Source of the DNA: Hydnum rufescens UP504
Lineage: Eukaryota; Basidiomycota; Agaricomycetes; Cantharellales; Hydnaceae
Assembly (NCBI GenBank): GCA_014904985.1
Contig: MU129034.1
Coordinates: forward strand, 127,363 to 191,362
Reading direction: 5' to 3'
Length of the DNA: 64,000 nucleotides
The first letter of the stretch is position 1, and every line of letters starts with the position of its first letter. The position numbers were made by a program, and so were the translations under genes. Positions 11,200 through 22,529 of this stretch are shown piece by piece. The notes under the pieces were generated by a model. It ran no database searches. It saw only the letters and a list, made by a program, of their open reading frames with translations, and was not told the origin of the DNA.

Positions 11200-13122
11200 G
11201 TTCTTGGTTCAGTTGTAGATATTTACAATGTCCCCATGCCATCAGCATGTGTGCCCTCATCCATTGACCATCAAAAACATCATCACCTTGACCACCTGTT
11301 CACACGAGGGATCTCCTGGCTCTGGTTCTTGGCCTGCTAGTAGTCCACATGGTATACAGCCGGAACTGTACGCCCAATCAATCCCATTGCACAAATGTTG
11401 ACCAGAGCCGTACGTTGCATCATATTCTGGCATAACCTAGAGACCCAAAGAAAATCCCGTATGTGAGCACTATTGTCTATTCGATCTCGGAAACGAGGTG
11501 AGGCAAGCAAGGTAAGGGGGAAAGGATTGCTGGTTAACACTCTGGCATTCCAACATCAATTGGCTGAATTCGTGTCCATCTCTTGGTCCCGAGGTGTGAG
11601 TACCGTGTGCCATGTTGCCAGTCGCAAACAGTGTCCACTTCTAGAGGGAAAGGGTATAATGGCCTAAAGGTTCCGGATTCCGAGTCCAAGATATTGTGTA
11701 TGTTCGTGTACACTCTCCCGGACTTCGCTTGAACCCACGCTTGAAGTGGGGCAGTCGTAGCACAGAGCCCAGCTGATATATATTCTCTAGGATGGCTAGA
11801 ATGCGCCACCACGTGCCGATGAGATCTTTCGGCAATGCATGAATACACCTGGTGCATTATGTTCCAGACGCGAAGCAATTTAGGTCCTATCTTCTAAGTA
11901 ATAATCCGGATCATGCAGAGTCAAGCCTACCGATGGTATATTGTCACGACGCAGGAACGTGCGCACGCGCACGCGGTGGAAATAGTGAATATTGTTTGGC
12001 GACTGACTGATGGGCAGGCTCCGAATTGGTCGTCATGTGCATGGAGTGAGTGCAGCACGCGGAAATAAATTGGGAGGAAGGAAAGGTGTGGATCACGGTG
12101 TTTGGGAGGAGATATGAAATATATTTCTCCAAAGAAAATGGGGCGCAACGGAGATGGTAACTGGTTGGAATGGTGCCGCGGCACTAGGATGTGTAGGCAA
12201 CGTGTTGCACTTCACGGCGACAGCCTGGGTTGTCTCACAAGCTGTACAGGATTGGAGTGCTAGAATAATGCGCGAAATTGTCTGGACATAAATTGACCTG
12301 ATTGCCGAGGCGGAGGACTTTGTTGACTGAATCAAGGCATAGAGACGCCTGGCATATGGATGGTGTTGCGAGGAAGAAGTCCCTATGATATTTTTCTCGA
12401 TTTCGTCTACGTATAGAAAACAACGACAAACGCTGCATGGATGGGACATCGGAACAACCTAAATTTGGTGGTGCCACAACGGTTGTTTGTTCGACTGAAC
12501 GGCGGCGCCAAGTAGATCCTCTATTTTACGTCGTATAAGTCTCGAAGAGGAAATGGATGTGTTTTGAATACCGAGTTTCCCGGAATGGAAAGAAGGGAGA
12601 TAACTGGGGTGAATAAGAAGAGATGAGTCAAATGCCACGAGATCAAACATAACCCAAGCCATTATGTGACTGGATTCTTTGTCTAGACACATACAGACGT
12701 AATCTTTGTGGAGAGGAGCTCCAGGAGTATTATGTAATCAAGCCACTGTCGAAAACATAAGCGACGCGACAAGATGGCGAGAGCAAAAGCGATGCGCCAT
12801 GATCACTGGAAAGCGAGCCGGACCTAGACGAGGTGGATCGTAGATAGGTCTCATCCTGGGTCTGAAGAATATTAATCCACTGTGGCCATTGCCTTCTAAC
12901 CATGATGTACATTGTAGTGATCTGTGTCTAGGTTAGCCCAGACTCGTTTCAAGACGGAAAAAAAAAACGTAAAATATGACTCGAGAAGGATCTGATGAAC
13001 CTAGGAGTCTGGAACAAGTGCCCTTATGCGCAGTCCTTCTCTGCCGAACTGCAGAAATAGCGCACATTTGCAGGCAAAGGCACGGCGTATTACGTAATAA
13101 TACATTCGCCTATTGCGCCAGG
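11200..13122. other. gene-poor region, no supported gene
   Basis: About 1.9 kb with overlapping open frames mainly on the minus strand (11337-11878 and 12093-12692). Two frames in 11534-11878 are equally open and neither resembles a known family, so no gene is called. The last few hundred bases before 13123 would hold the promoter of the small membrane-protein gene. Confidence 0.3.
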
Positions 13123-13654
13123 ATGGACCAGCAAGTGCAAATTCGCATTCCACCTGAGCGATATGTGCTCCCGGCAGTGGGGGTATCCACGGGCCTAGTT
13201 CTTGGGATCTTGCGCGGCTCTCGCATGGAATCACTTCGCTTCCTAGCAGAAAATGCACACAGAGCACCCATAACGGTCAAGGGATGGTACCTGTACCACA
13301 AGACGAAAAATTACCGCATGATGTTCGCGGGATTAAAACAGGGTGGGAAAGAAGCATTGAAATTTGGGGCGGGGGGTCTGCTTTGGGTGGGATTCGAAGA
13401 GATTGCGACTCGTGGTGGGCTAAAAAAATGGCAGGAAATTTGTGCAGGATTGGGAACATCGGCCGTCGTGGCTGCTATTTGTGAGAAGAGTAATAGGATT
13501 TTTTGGTGACGATGGAACTGATATGATGGGTGCAACAGATAGACTTCCGAGACGGGTTGCCGGCAGGGTGTTGGGTCTCGGAGTGCTCGGCGGGGGTGCG
13601 ATGAACGTCCTCCGTCGCGTTCAATCTTCGTTGGGGGGCGGCTCTGACGACTAA
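13123..13654 (+). CDS. small Gly-rich membrane protein, probably mitochondrial
   Basis: Two exons, 13123-13480 and 13539-13654, with a typical 58-base intron GTGAGA to CAACAG. They encode about 157 residues starting MDQQVQIRIPPERYVLPAVG. Three Gly/Ala-rich hydrophobic stretches (AVGVSTGLVLGILRG, ALKFGAGGLLWVGFEEIA and AGRVLGLGVLGGGAM) alternate with basic segments, a pattern seen in small mitochondrial inner-membrane proteins. I do not recognise the family. The frame is open upstream to an ATG at 12976, but that part is Cys-rich and unlike the rest, so the ATG at 13123 is preferred. Confidence 0.6.
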
Positions 13655-14107
13655 TATTCCTTGTATTTTTATCCTACCTACTCTCTAATTACTATTTCGT
13701 GGGTGTACAGGCGGTTAATTTCAAGCTTCAAGTTCGTAGTTATCAATTCGCGGAGATGAGCCGGACTCGGATTGAAACGAGAGTGGGGTTTGTCTCTTCC
13801 TAACACACCTCTCAATCCTACCTCCCTTTCCTCCTACCACCCCAATCGCCCGTCATTCCCCCCTTCATCCCCTCGCCACCCATATGACGATGAATCGAAC
13901 TAGAACAGACGTTCATCCTTCGCTCGAAGAACCTCGTCAGCTCCATCTCTTTACACTGTTTTTCTTCTTCTCACTCTCCTCCGATTTTCAGCCACCCTTC
14001 TCCCGAAGCCAGCGTTTGCTAACACCGGATCGTACGTCTCTCCCTCACTCATTGTCACCCCCGCGCTTACTAATACCAATTCATCCAGTTTCTTCAAAGC
14101 TAAAGCA
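13655..14107. promoter_or_regulatory. SCH9 5' region, pyrimidine-rich
   Basis: Sequence from about 13800 to 14050 is strongly C/T-rich (runs of CCTCCC and TTCTTC), a common feature of fungal promoters of highly expressed genes just before the start. No coding frame is supported here. Confidence 0.35.
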
Positions 14108-16891
14108 ATGAAGCTATGGCCTACAACTCCAGGAGATCCGACAACCCCCAAAGCTACCTCTGCGTCTTGCCAGCAAGAGGTTAATCCATTCGACGCCACA
14201 ATACAGGCCGTCGCTACTACTACAATTCTGCCTCCGACTCCTGCAGAGGGGTCTGCTGGATTTAACACGTCCACCTCAACAACACCACCGACTCCTGGGG
14301 CTGCTACGGCCCCCAGTAGCGTTCATCACAAGCTTCTCAATACACAAATACCCTCTCTCGCTTTGCCTACGCTGTCGAGAGGTACTGGCGACTCGACGCC
14401 GTCCGGTACCCCCCAACTCTTCAACCCCATGCTCCGCCCCAGACAAAACTATCTACCGAATCCCCCGATTTTAGGCCTCAAGCCCCACCTCCCTTCCGAC
14501 GGACCCATGCACCAAATTCTTCCTCCTCTACTAATCACCCCTCCACAACGTCTCGTGGCCAAGTCCATGTCAAGTTGATCCAGGCCCGAGGCTTAAGCGT
14601 CCGCTCCCATCGCTCTCGTCCTATGTCGTCGTCCAATTCGAACAGAGCGAGTTCGTAAGCCGTGAGCCCATCGCAAGCGAAACAGAGAAGGAAGTGAAAG
14701 GAAAAGCTGGCCCCTCAGTCGGACAAGCTCTGCCCTCGCGCTTCCAGTCCTGAACGCCAGTGGTATATCGCGTGCTTTCGAAGCCGCTGCTCGTGCAAGG
14801 GCCGCCTTTGCGCCTGGCTCTACCGGTAGTTCAAGCGATTCTTCATCTGATGGAGCCGCCACTCCCGGCGCTGGCCTCTTCGGGTCCATGTCCTCCCACA
14901 ATCCTGTCTGGAAGCATGAGGTCTCATTGTGAGAGCCTTCTCCTCATCAGTTTCCTTTGTCCTATACTAAGAATTACTGCGCCCATAGCGATGTCACCTC
15001 TGATCAGTCATACATCACTTTCTCTGTCTATGACCGTGAAATAGATGGAGAAGGCTTCGTCGGGCGAGTAGAGATCAAGCCAGTTCTCATCCATGACCAT
15101 ACCGTCGACCAATGGTTAAAGTATGTTTTCCACCGTCCATAATCTTGATTCTTTTTTTTTTACCATGGTTCCCAGGCTTCAACCGCGGGAGAATGAGGCC
15201 GTCACCGGGGAGATTCGCTTACAGATCACTTATGAGCAGTTCAAGGTCAGGTTGCCCGCAACTCCGAGTATATTAGATTAGATCTTAATCTTTATTTTCG
15301 GAAATAGAACAAGCGCGCGTTAACGCCGCGCGACTTCGAGTTCATGAAGCTCATTGGTCGAGGAACGTTTGGACGCGTATTTCAAGTCCGCAAAAAGGAC
15401 ACGAGACGGATATATGCAATGAAGGTGCTTTCCAAAAAGGAGATCATCGCCAAGAAGGAAGTTGCACATACGATTGGAGAACGCAAGATATTGCAACGCT
15501 CCCTTGAATGTCCATTCCTTGTCGGACTCAAGTTCAGCTTTCAAACTGAGACTTACCTATACCTCGTTACGGATTTCAAGAGCGGTGGTGAGCTCTTCTG
15601 GCATCTACAAAAGGAGACCAAGTTCAGCGAGGAACGAGCTCGTTTCTACATCGCTGAACTGGTTTTGGCTCTCGAACACTTGCACAAGTACGACATTGTG
15701 TATCGGTGAGTAATCCCTCGTTTCTCTCCGGAATACCAAGTTCCTCATATGGGCCTTTGCAGTGATCTTAAACCAGAGAACATCCTCCTGGACGCCACTG
15801 GTCACGTTGCATTGTGCGATTTCGGCCTTTCCAAACCCGACTTGCCGGCTGACCAGCTCACGAACACGTTCTGTGGTACGACCGAGTATCTCGCGCCTGA
15901 AGTTCTCTTGGACGATCATGGATATTCGAAGCTCGTCGACTTTTGGTCTTTGGGAGTACTATTATTCGAGATGTGCTGTGGCTGGAGTCCGTTCTACGAC
16001 GAGGACACACAGCAAATGTACAAGAATATCTGTTTTGGCAAGATCAAGTTCCCGCGGGGGGTTATCGGCGAAGACGGCAAGCAATTTGTTAAAGGGGTAT
16101 GTGTTCTGCCCTCCTTGCTCACAGGGGCTGGTTGCTGGGGAATGTATCATTGAGTGACTGATGGTACTTCTTTACAACAGCTTCTCAACAGGAATCCCAA
16201 GCATCGCTTGGGAGCCCAACGCGACACTGAAGAACTGAAAGAGCATCCCTTTTTCAAATCCATCGACTGGGCGTTGTTGGCAGCGAAACAAGTGACGCCT
16301 CCGTTTAAACCCGTGGTGGAGTCGGATGAATCTACGAATAATTTCGATCCCGAATTTACTTCTGCCGATCTACGAGACACGGGGGTTGACATCTTCGATG
16401 ATGACGATCCTTCCGATTCGTGGACGGCTGCGATCGGGTTGAATAACGGGAATACGCATCAGTTTAATGGCCCACTAAGCGGTGCCAATGCATCGAGAAG
16501 CACCACGATTACAGCAGCTAATGGTTCCACTGGCAGTACGACATCATCAGGAAATAGTACGACGTATTCGAATGGGACTCGGATAAATGGGATCGCTGGT
16601 GTAGCGACAGCTACGGCTGGTTCACGACCGCCTTCTGCTCCGAAGAAGGTGCCGGACAACACACCATTGTCGAGTTCAGTACAAGAACATTTCCGAGGAT
16701 TCACGTATCAGGGTGAATCGACTATGGAGGAGACCGCTGGTGAGATGTTTCCGCATGGGTCTGAAGAGGAGATGTTAGATGAAGAAGAGATCGTTGATGT
16801 GGATGAGGCCGACCCCGACGGCGAATGGGAGGATGAAGAACCAGTGGGACGATACAAGAAGCGCAACGGCCGAAGTCACGGTTCGGGGTAA
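14108..16891 (+). CDS. SCH9: SCH9-type AGC protein kinase with C2 domain
   Basis: TOR-pathway AGC kinase controlling growth, ribosome production and stress response. In order: a disordered Ser/Thr/Pro-rich N-terminus, a C2-like domain (VHVKLIQARGL; HNPVWKHEVSF; GFVGRVEIKP), the link NKRALTPRDFEFMKLIGRG, then the kinase with GRGTFGRVF, catalytic Lys in YAMKVLSKK, YDIVYRDLKPENILL, CDFGLSKPD and the activation-loop LTNTFCGTTEYLAPE. The C-tail has the hydrophobic motif FRGFTYQ and an acidic end. Introns lie at VSF/DVTSD, LK/LQPRE, FK/NKRA, YR/DLKPE and VKG/LLNRN, all in frame. The first exon does not read through: three single-base breaks, at a six-C run (14409-14414), at 14620 and at 14749, would each be mended by one more C and then give smooth family-like protein. 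The start codon at 14108 is tentative. Confidence 0.85.
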
Positions 16892-18921
16892 CTTTATAGC
16901 GACCCCTCTGGTGACTCTGCATGCGCTCCTTGTGCTATTTATTGTCTCGTCTCGCACGAACCACGTTTGCATGCATAATTTCTCGGACCACCCATGCTTC
17001 CCTTTTCAAACTCTCCATGTTTTTTCTTCTGCTTCGGCTGATCAATGGACTATGAACCACGGCAGGGCTCTCATCAACGGCCATCTCTCGTTCACTCGTA
17101 CTCTATTCCTCGATCCACGATCCACATATTAGGCGGACCTGATACAATCTGGACGCCGATGCAATCAACTATCTTCATCTCTTCATCTTCATCCATCAGC
17201 ATGTTTTAGCGTGTTCATTTGTCTCTCGTCATTCATCATGGCCTTTTCTCCTTTTGTTCCCGTGTGCTTGGTCCAAGACTTTGCCCCACCCACGTCCAAT
17301 GCTTCGTTGGCTTTTTGTGACTGGACTTGTGGCTGCCTTTAGCCACTTGTTGATGATTGTCGTTGATGACTCAACCTCAGACTGAAACTGACAGTGTTTA
17401 TTCCCGAATTGCCTGTCCTTTCGCTCTTCTCATCGCCAATGTTTTTTAATCATTCCGAAAACAAGATTCTCGTAGTGTTTCTCTCGCTCCTTGTGTGTAT
17501 GCATGTACTGCGATTCATACGTTTTTGATCATTACTTGTGTCTGCATTCCTTTCTCCTCTTGTTGCATTGTGGACAGTGTTATTATTTGACCACTAGTGA
17601 CTCACAAAAAATAATACTACATACAGTACAATTCTTATACTAATTATTCATCACTGCCGTGTTGCTCTGCGGCCAGACCACTATATGGAATAGATGATTG
17701 GAGTTTCGCGTTCATGAAGGCCGTGAGTAGTGATTTGTTGTGGGGCGAGCGCGATTCAATTTCGTATGATTGAATTTCCCGGCAATCAAACGGGTCTCGT
17801 GGCCATGAGAGGGGACGCGCGCTCCCGATTGTATTGATCAGATCCCAACCCCTGAAAATATCGGACCTCTTGAAAGGAGAAAAAAAAGTCGAGATTTGCA
17901 ATTGAAAAGAAAATGTCGAGGTGGAGCATGGATTGAATATAAACCCCACACGCACCCGCAAGTTGAAGGGGGCGGAACGCGGTCCGTTTCTTGGTCGCTC
18001 GCCCCTTTTAATTTCCCCATTCCCCATCCCCCTTTCCTCTTCCGCGCTTGGGCCCCTGTCCGGCATCTCTCTTTCTGTTTCCGTTTTTGGGGTCGTGCGG
18101 GGTTGCACACATCATGGGGCACTTTTTTTTTACTGTAACTGTTTCTGCTGGCAATTCATCCCTATTCATGCGTATTCAGTGGGGCCCCGCAACGACATCC
18201 GAGAAGAGCCGAGAGTGCAGAGGCAAGATCATCGGTTCTCTTGAAATTATTTTGCCGACCTTTTTCATCCAGTTCGGCGGCAGCGGCAGCGGCTGTAAGC
18301 GACGGTGACAGGGGCACAGGTACAGTACTTGTCTCCTTTCCCGTCTTGAATTGTGGATGAGTCAAGTGTAGACTGTGAAAAGGCCGGATCCGGGGGTGTT
18401 CATGCCGAGATGTGACGTGCATACAGTGATACAGTATATGCCGGCCGCCAAGGCAAAACGGAATGACTGGGTGTGGAGAGTAGGGCCAGGCCCTTTGACG
18501 GGCGGGGCAGACGATCCGCTTGTAGGCGCTGACACTTCTCCGGTGGGCCGTTGGGCCCGTTGGGAGCCCACCGTGTTTAGACTTTGGATTTGGGAATCAA
18601 ACACCCACCAAACATCTATCCAAGCCACATGCCGTTGCCTGGAATGTGCTCTCAGGCTGTTTGGCAGGTAACCAAGAAATGTGTGGGAGTGTTCCCTTGA
18701 TGCGACCCCCCCAAGGCGTTGACCCCAAGCCAGCCGAAGAGCACGGGTGAGTACCCAAGAGAGACCATGTAAACGAGACTCATTGCCAGCATCATCATCA
18801 TCTCAGGTGCATGGGACTTCCCGTTTGTGCCCTAGAGTTACCATTTGCGTGACAAGTTTTGACTTGACCACGGATGCAAACACATTCAAACGAGACAAAA
18901 CCAATCATCACTTCGCCCCTC
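16892..18921. other. 2-kb intergenic region (SCH9 3' flank, forkhead 1 5' flank)
   Basis: Pyrimidine-rich DNA and short unrelated open frames. A minus-strand frame at 17644-18108 is open for 154 codons but has promoter-like composition and no family resemblance. No gene is called. The right half probably contains the long promoter of the first forkhead gene. Confidence 0.35.
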
Positions 18922-20247
18922 ATGGCCGACAGTCCTCGCACGACCTCACCTACACAGCAGCCAAAAGGCTCAAACACTGATGCCCCATCCCCCAAGAGCG
19001 AGGAACACCTCCAAAAACATCTCGATCTTCCTGTGAGTCCTTGTTTGTGCGCGCTTGCAAATCTTTGGCTACTTTGTCGTCTTGACAATCCATCATTTCT
19101 CTCTCTATCTTATAGCTCGACGCAGGAGCGAAGCAGGGCCTTGCCGCTCTTCGGGACAGTCCTCCTGGTGCTAAACCATTCTATCCATACTCTACCCTCA
19201 TCCGGTAAGTCATTCTTACTCTATATTAGGGGCGCGTCGAATCAACCAATGCCTCTTAAAGTTATGCTATAAAGGGCTCACCAAGACCAAAGGATGCTCC
19301 TCGAAGACATTTACTTTGCCATTGGTATGTTTATACCTAGTCCCGAGAGAGTCCCGAGGTCCACCATGTACAACGTACAATAGAAACTCGTTTCCCATAC
19401 TTTCTCACTGCGCCTCCTGGTTGGAAGGTACGTTAGATATTTATTTCAGCATCTGCCCATTTTTTATGATCCGTGAATTCTCCCCCCTAGAACTCTGTCC
19501 GCCACAATCTCTCCCTTAATCCATGTTTTGAAAAGATGCCGCGTCCTTTGACCGATCGGGGGAAGGGCGCTTATTGGGTCGTTAACGACAACATCGATCC
19601 ACGTTCAGGGGTACATCGCGAGCGTAAGAGAAAACACTTCAAGCGACATCGTTCCGCTGAAACGAATGACCCACATCGGATGCCTTCTGGAAGCGCCGGT
19701 CCCTCGAATCTCATGGACATGCCGAAAGAAGGCATGCCATACATGGCCCCCGTATTTGACCAGGAGGGCAATCGGATCGCGTACGCTGCGTGGCCTGGGT
19801 ATGTCCTTCCAAGTATCCTCCAATCTTCCGCTCCTTATTTCCTTACTGCTCTTTCCATTCGATAGGGCGTTCCCTCCAGGATCTTTCCCCATGATGACAG
19901 CAGCTCAACCACGCTATATACTCGATCCAAACGAGGATGAACATACGCCCGAGTTTGACGAGGACGGCAACCCAATCTGGAAAACGATCTGGCTCAACGA
20001 GCTTGTCAAACTTCGCCGTGCAACGTATGACCAGGACACGAACGGTGCCGATCCTGATTGGTATCGTGCAATGGTGGGCTTTCCCCCTCCCCCGATAGTG
20101 CTGAGCCCCTTACTTGGAGTTTGATTCGCCTCGTTTTTGACCTAGGTGGAGCGTGTGCGTGCGGCGTTCCTGCAACCTGATCCTGTATATCTTGCATCGC
20201 ATGATCAGGATGGGGATGGAGAGGAGATAATGGAGGCTGAGGACTAG
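18922..20247 (+). CDS. forkhead transcription factor 1
   Basis: Winged-helix DNA-binding protein. Reading exon by exon: [58 protein letters not shown], then [22 protein letters not shown] (recognition helix) and [16 protein letters not shown]. After a basic tract ([12 protein letters not shown]) comes a C-terminal block, [19 protein letters not shown] to [14 protein letters not shown], also found in forkhead gene 2 at 50-52 kb. Intron positions in the forkhead domain (LIR/YA, YFAI/E, GWK/NS) match those of gene 2. A break is visible: at 19281-19295 CCAAGACCAAAGG carries one base too many for KGSPRQRMLLED. Splicing instead at TATAAAG (19274) would restore the frame but give [12 protein letters not shown] and lose the conserved YAIKGS. 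The target genes are unknown. Confidence 0.8.
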
Positions 20248-20491
20248 GGGACCTGATGTAGTTCTGTATCTGATAATAATTTTCCTTTCTTGGCCCTCTC
20301 GTGTTTCCCACGATAAGATTAGACTATGGTAACTGCGATCTCATCGTGCCGCAGGACGCGTGGCGGGCACATCCGCAGTACTGCCCCTGCTTGGACGTAT
20401 GCGTAACGTTCCGGCACCACTGTTACCCCCCTTGTGGGGTGGACGAAACCTGACATTTTAGTCCTCCCTTATCTATCTATCTTTACGAGAA

Positions 20492-22371
20492 ATGCAGTTG
20501 AAGGCGACGCTCAAGAGAATCATCGGAGGTTCGGGGCCCAACGACGACGGCAGTGCAACCCCCTCTAGTGCCGAGGTGGATGTCGTCCAGCAGATCCTCA
20601 AGGATGAGGGCGTGCCGTTCACGACTCTGGCGGATGCTGCGTGCAAGGCGTGCGACGATCCGTGCGATAATCATCTTGGCTCGTATCCCTCCAGGTTCAA
20701 TATCGATACTACCTCTCGCCTTCTGGGGACTGCTAAGCCGTATGGGCGACAGGTAGCGTCTCTCTCCGCCTTGCCCTGTTTTCGATTCTTCTTCCGTCTT
20801 TCGCATATCGTTCTACTACAACGCATCCACTCCCACTTGCATCCACATACACATTATTCCAATCAATTGAGATACTCTAATCCGTATCGGACAACTCTTA
20901 CTGAAAAATAACAAATAAACTTTCAAAAAAAAAAAAAGGTTATCATATCGACAGGAGCGACGAATTGGCCCAAGGAGGTGACAGAAGAGTCCGGATCTCT
21001 CGCAGAGCTCATCCACGAGGTGAACGACTCTCTTGCTAAGAGTAAGTAACAGCAGCAGGCAGTAGTAGTCTCTCAGCCTGCTGGTGGGGGGATCGTATGG
21101 GTTTGAAAGCCTGACTTTCTCCTTTCTCTTCAATCCTCTGTTGCCAGAGTCCTCGAAGGGAGAAAAAGTCGGCGCCAATTTAAAGGAGAAAGACAAGAGC
21201 AAGGACAAGGACAGGAGAGCTGGCCCGGCCTCTTCGCCACCTCGTCCTTTTCGCGGCTCGCCATCCACAATGGATCCCACCACAGCATCTCATCGCACGA
21301 CCCAGCACAACACACCGTCATCGTCCTTCCGGACTTCAAATTCGTCACCGATGTGCGCGAGTCCAGAGAGGATGCGAAACGTCTCTGGAGCGCGCATTTG
21401 GATTTGGATGTGGGGAGGGCGGGGATCGCCCCCTCGTCCGACGTCCTCTCGCACTCTCAGTCTCAGTCTCAGTCTACATCCAAGTCGTGGCCTCTGCCGT
21501 ACGATGCTGTGATCTTGATATGTATGCATTTTTTTTTTCTTTTTTTCGCTTGTTCAAGTCATCACTGGTTCTGTAAACAACAACAACCAACCAACCTCCC
21601 CCAACCTCCCCTTTTTTTTGTGCCTTCCTTCGCCTTCCCTCAATTGACAATCGGAGAAATGTTACTGCCTCCAGGTTCTCATAAGCGCCGGGATAACAAA
21701 TGCGGGATCGCAGCGCCTATCCTCCAGAACGGTCAGCCATCTATCTCCTCAGTTACTCTTCCCTCCCCTCCCCTCCCCTCCCTTTCTCTTTCCGATCCAC
21801 AAATTAATTGAATCTTTCTTATCCTGCTTCCCATTTCTCTCTAGCCTTCACAACCGTATTGAACGCACGACAATGGGAAGTCCACACAGAGGTAGACGAC
21901 TCGTGCATGAATGAACCCTCCTTGGAAGACATCTCCGGATCATCAGCAGAGGAGCGAGACCTCGCATTCGTCCAGCGCCTCCAGGCATCATCATCATCAT
22001 CATCATCATCCGGGAGCCAGCACGAAAAACGCGCTCTGATACTTAATACCAGCCACATCGGCGGACATAAATTCGCGGGGAACATCGTTGTCTACTGGCC
22101 CTCGGGCTCTGCGGTGTGGTATGGGCGTGTATCGCCAAAGGAAGTACGTATGCCTTTACCTGTGGATTTTTCTGTGCGAGGATGGGGACGGGGACGGGGA
22201 GGTGTCCCTGGGGTGTTATTATTCAGTGCTTGCTGACACGCCATTGATTGTTCTCTACAGGTGACTGCTGTGGTGGATGAGACGGTGGTGGGAGGACGCG
22301 TGATTCCCGAACTGCTGAGAGCCGGTGTTAATATTGCGGCCGCGGGGAAAGCGAGCCTCAACGACTGGTGA
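20492..22371 (+). CDS. AIM32: AIM32-like thioredoxin-fold ferredoxin (sucrase/ferredoxin family)
   Basis: About 440 residues over five or more exons, starting MQLKATLKRIIGGSGPNDDG. Family blocks in order: DPCDNHLGSYPSRFNID, PYGRQ spliced to VIISTGATNWP, LAIHNGSHHS, HTVIVLPDFKFVTDV, SWPLPYDAVILIC spliced to SHKRRDNKCG, and finally HIGGHKFAGNIVVYWPSG, VWYGRVSPKE and VIPELLRAG. The CxxxxD and HxxGHKFAGN parts belong to the Fe-S/thioredoxin-like module of the sucrase-ferredoxin family. Yeast Aim32 is a mitochondrial redox protein of this kind. The middle exon after 21148 only stays in frame if the donor is GTAACA at about 21050 rather than the adjacent GTAAGT. With that choice no break is needed. 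A CAT microsatellite (about 21988-22009) encodes a poly-Ser stretch. Confidence 0.75.
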
Positions 22372-22529
22372 CCCCTATGTTATCTACCATACTCTCTCTT
22401 TTTTGGATTTCTTTAGACATCCTGCATTGTGCGCCCATTATGTGCTACCAGACTTCCTTTCAACAACACATGCAAGCAGACAAGAATGGACCCATTTCCT
22501 TAGATTCTAACAACAATACTCATCGTCTC

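Noticed and set aside
11337..11878. Two overlapping minus-strand open frames
   Set aside because: Two frames are equally open and neither shows any known motif; could be chance or an old relic.
17644..18108. 154-codon minus-strand open frame in the forkhead 1 upstream region
   Set aside because: Pyrimidine-rich promoter-like DNA, no family resemblance, several other frames equally open.
21084..21512. Reading the AIM32-like middle exon in the frame KVGANLKEKDKSKDKD
   Set aside because: It does not reach the conserved HTVIVLPDF block; moving the donor to GTAACA gives one continuous family-like frame, so no frameshift was called here.
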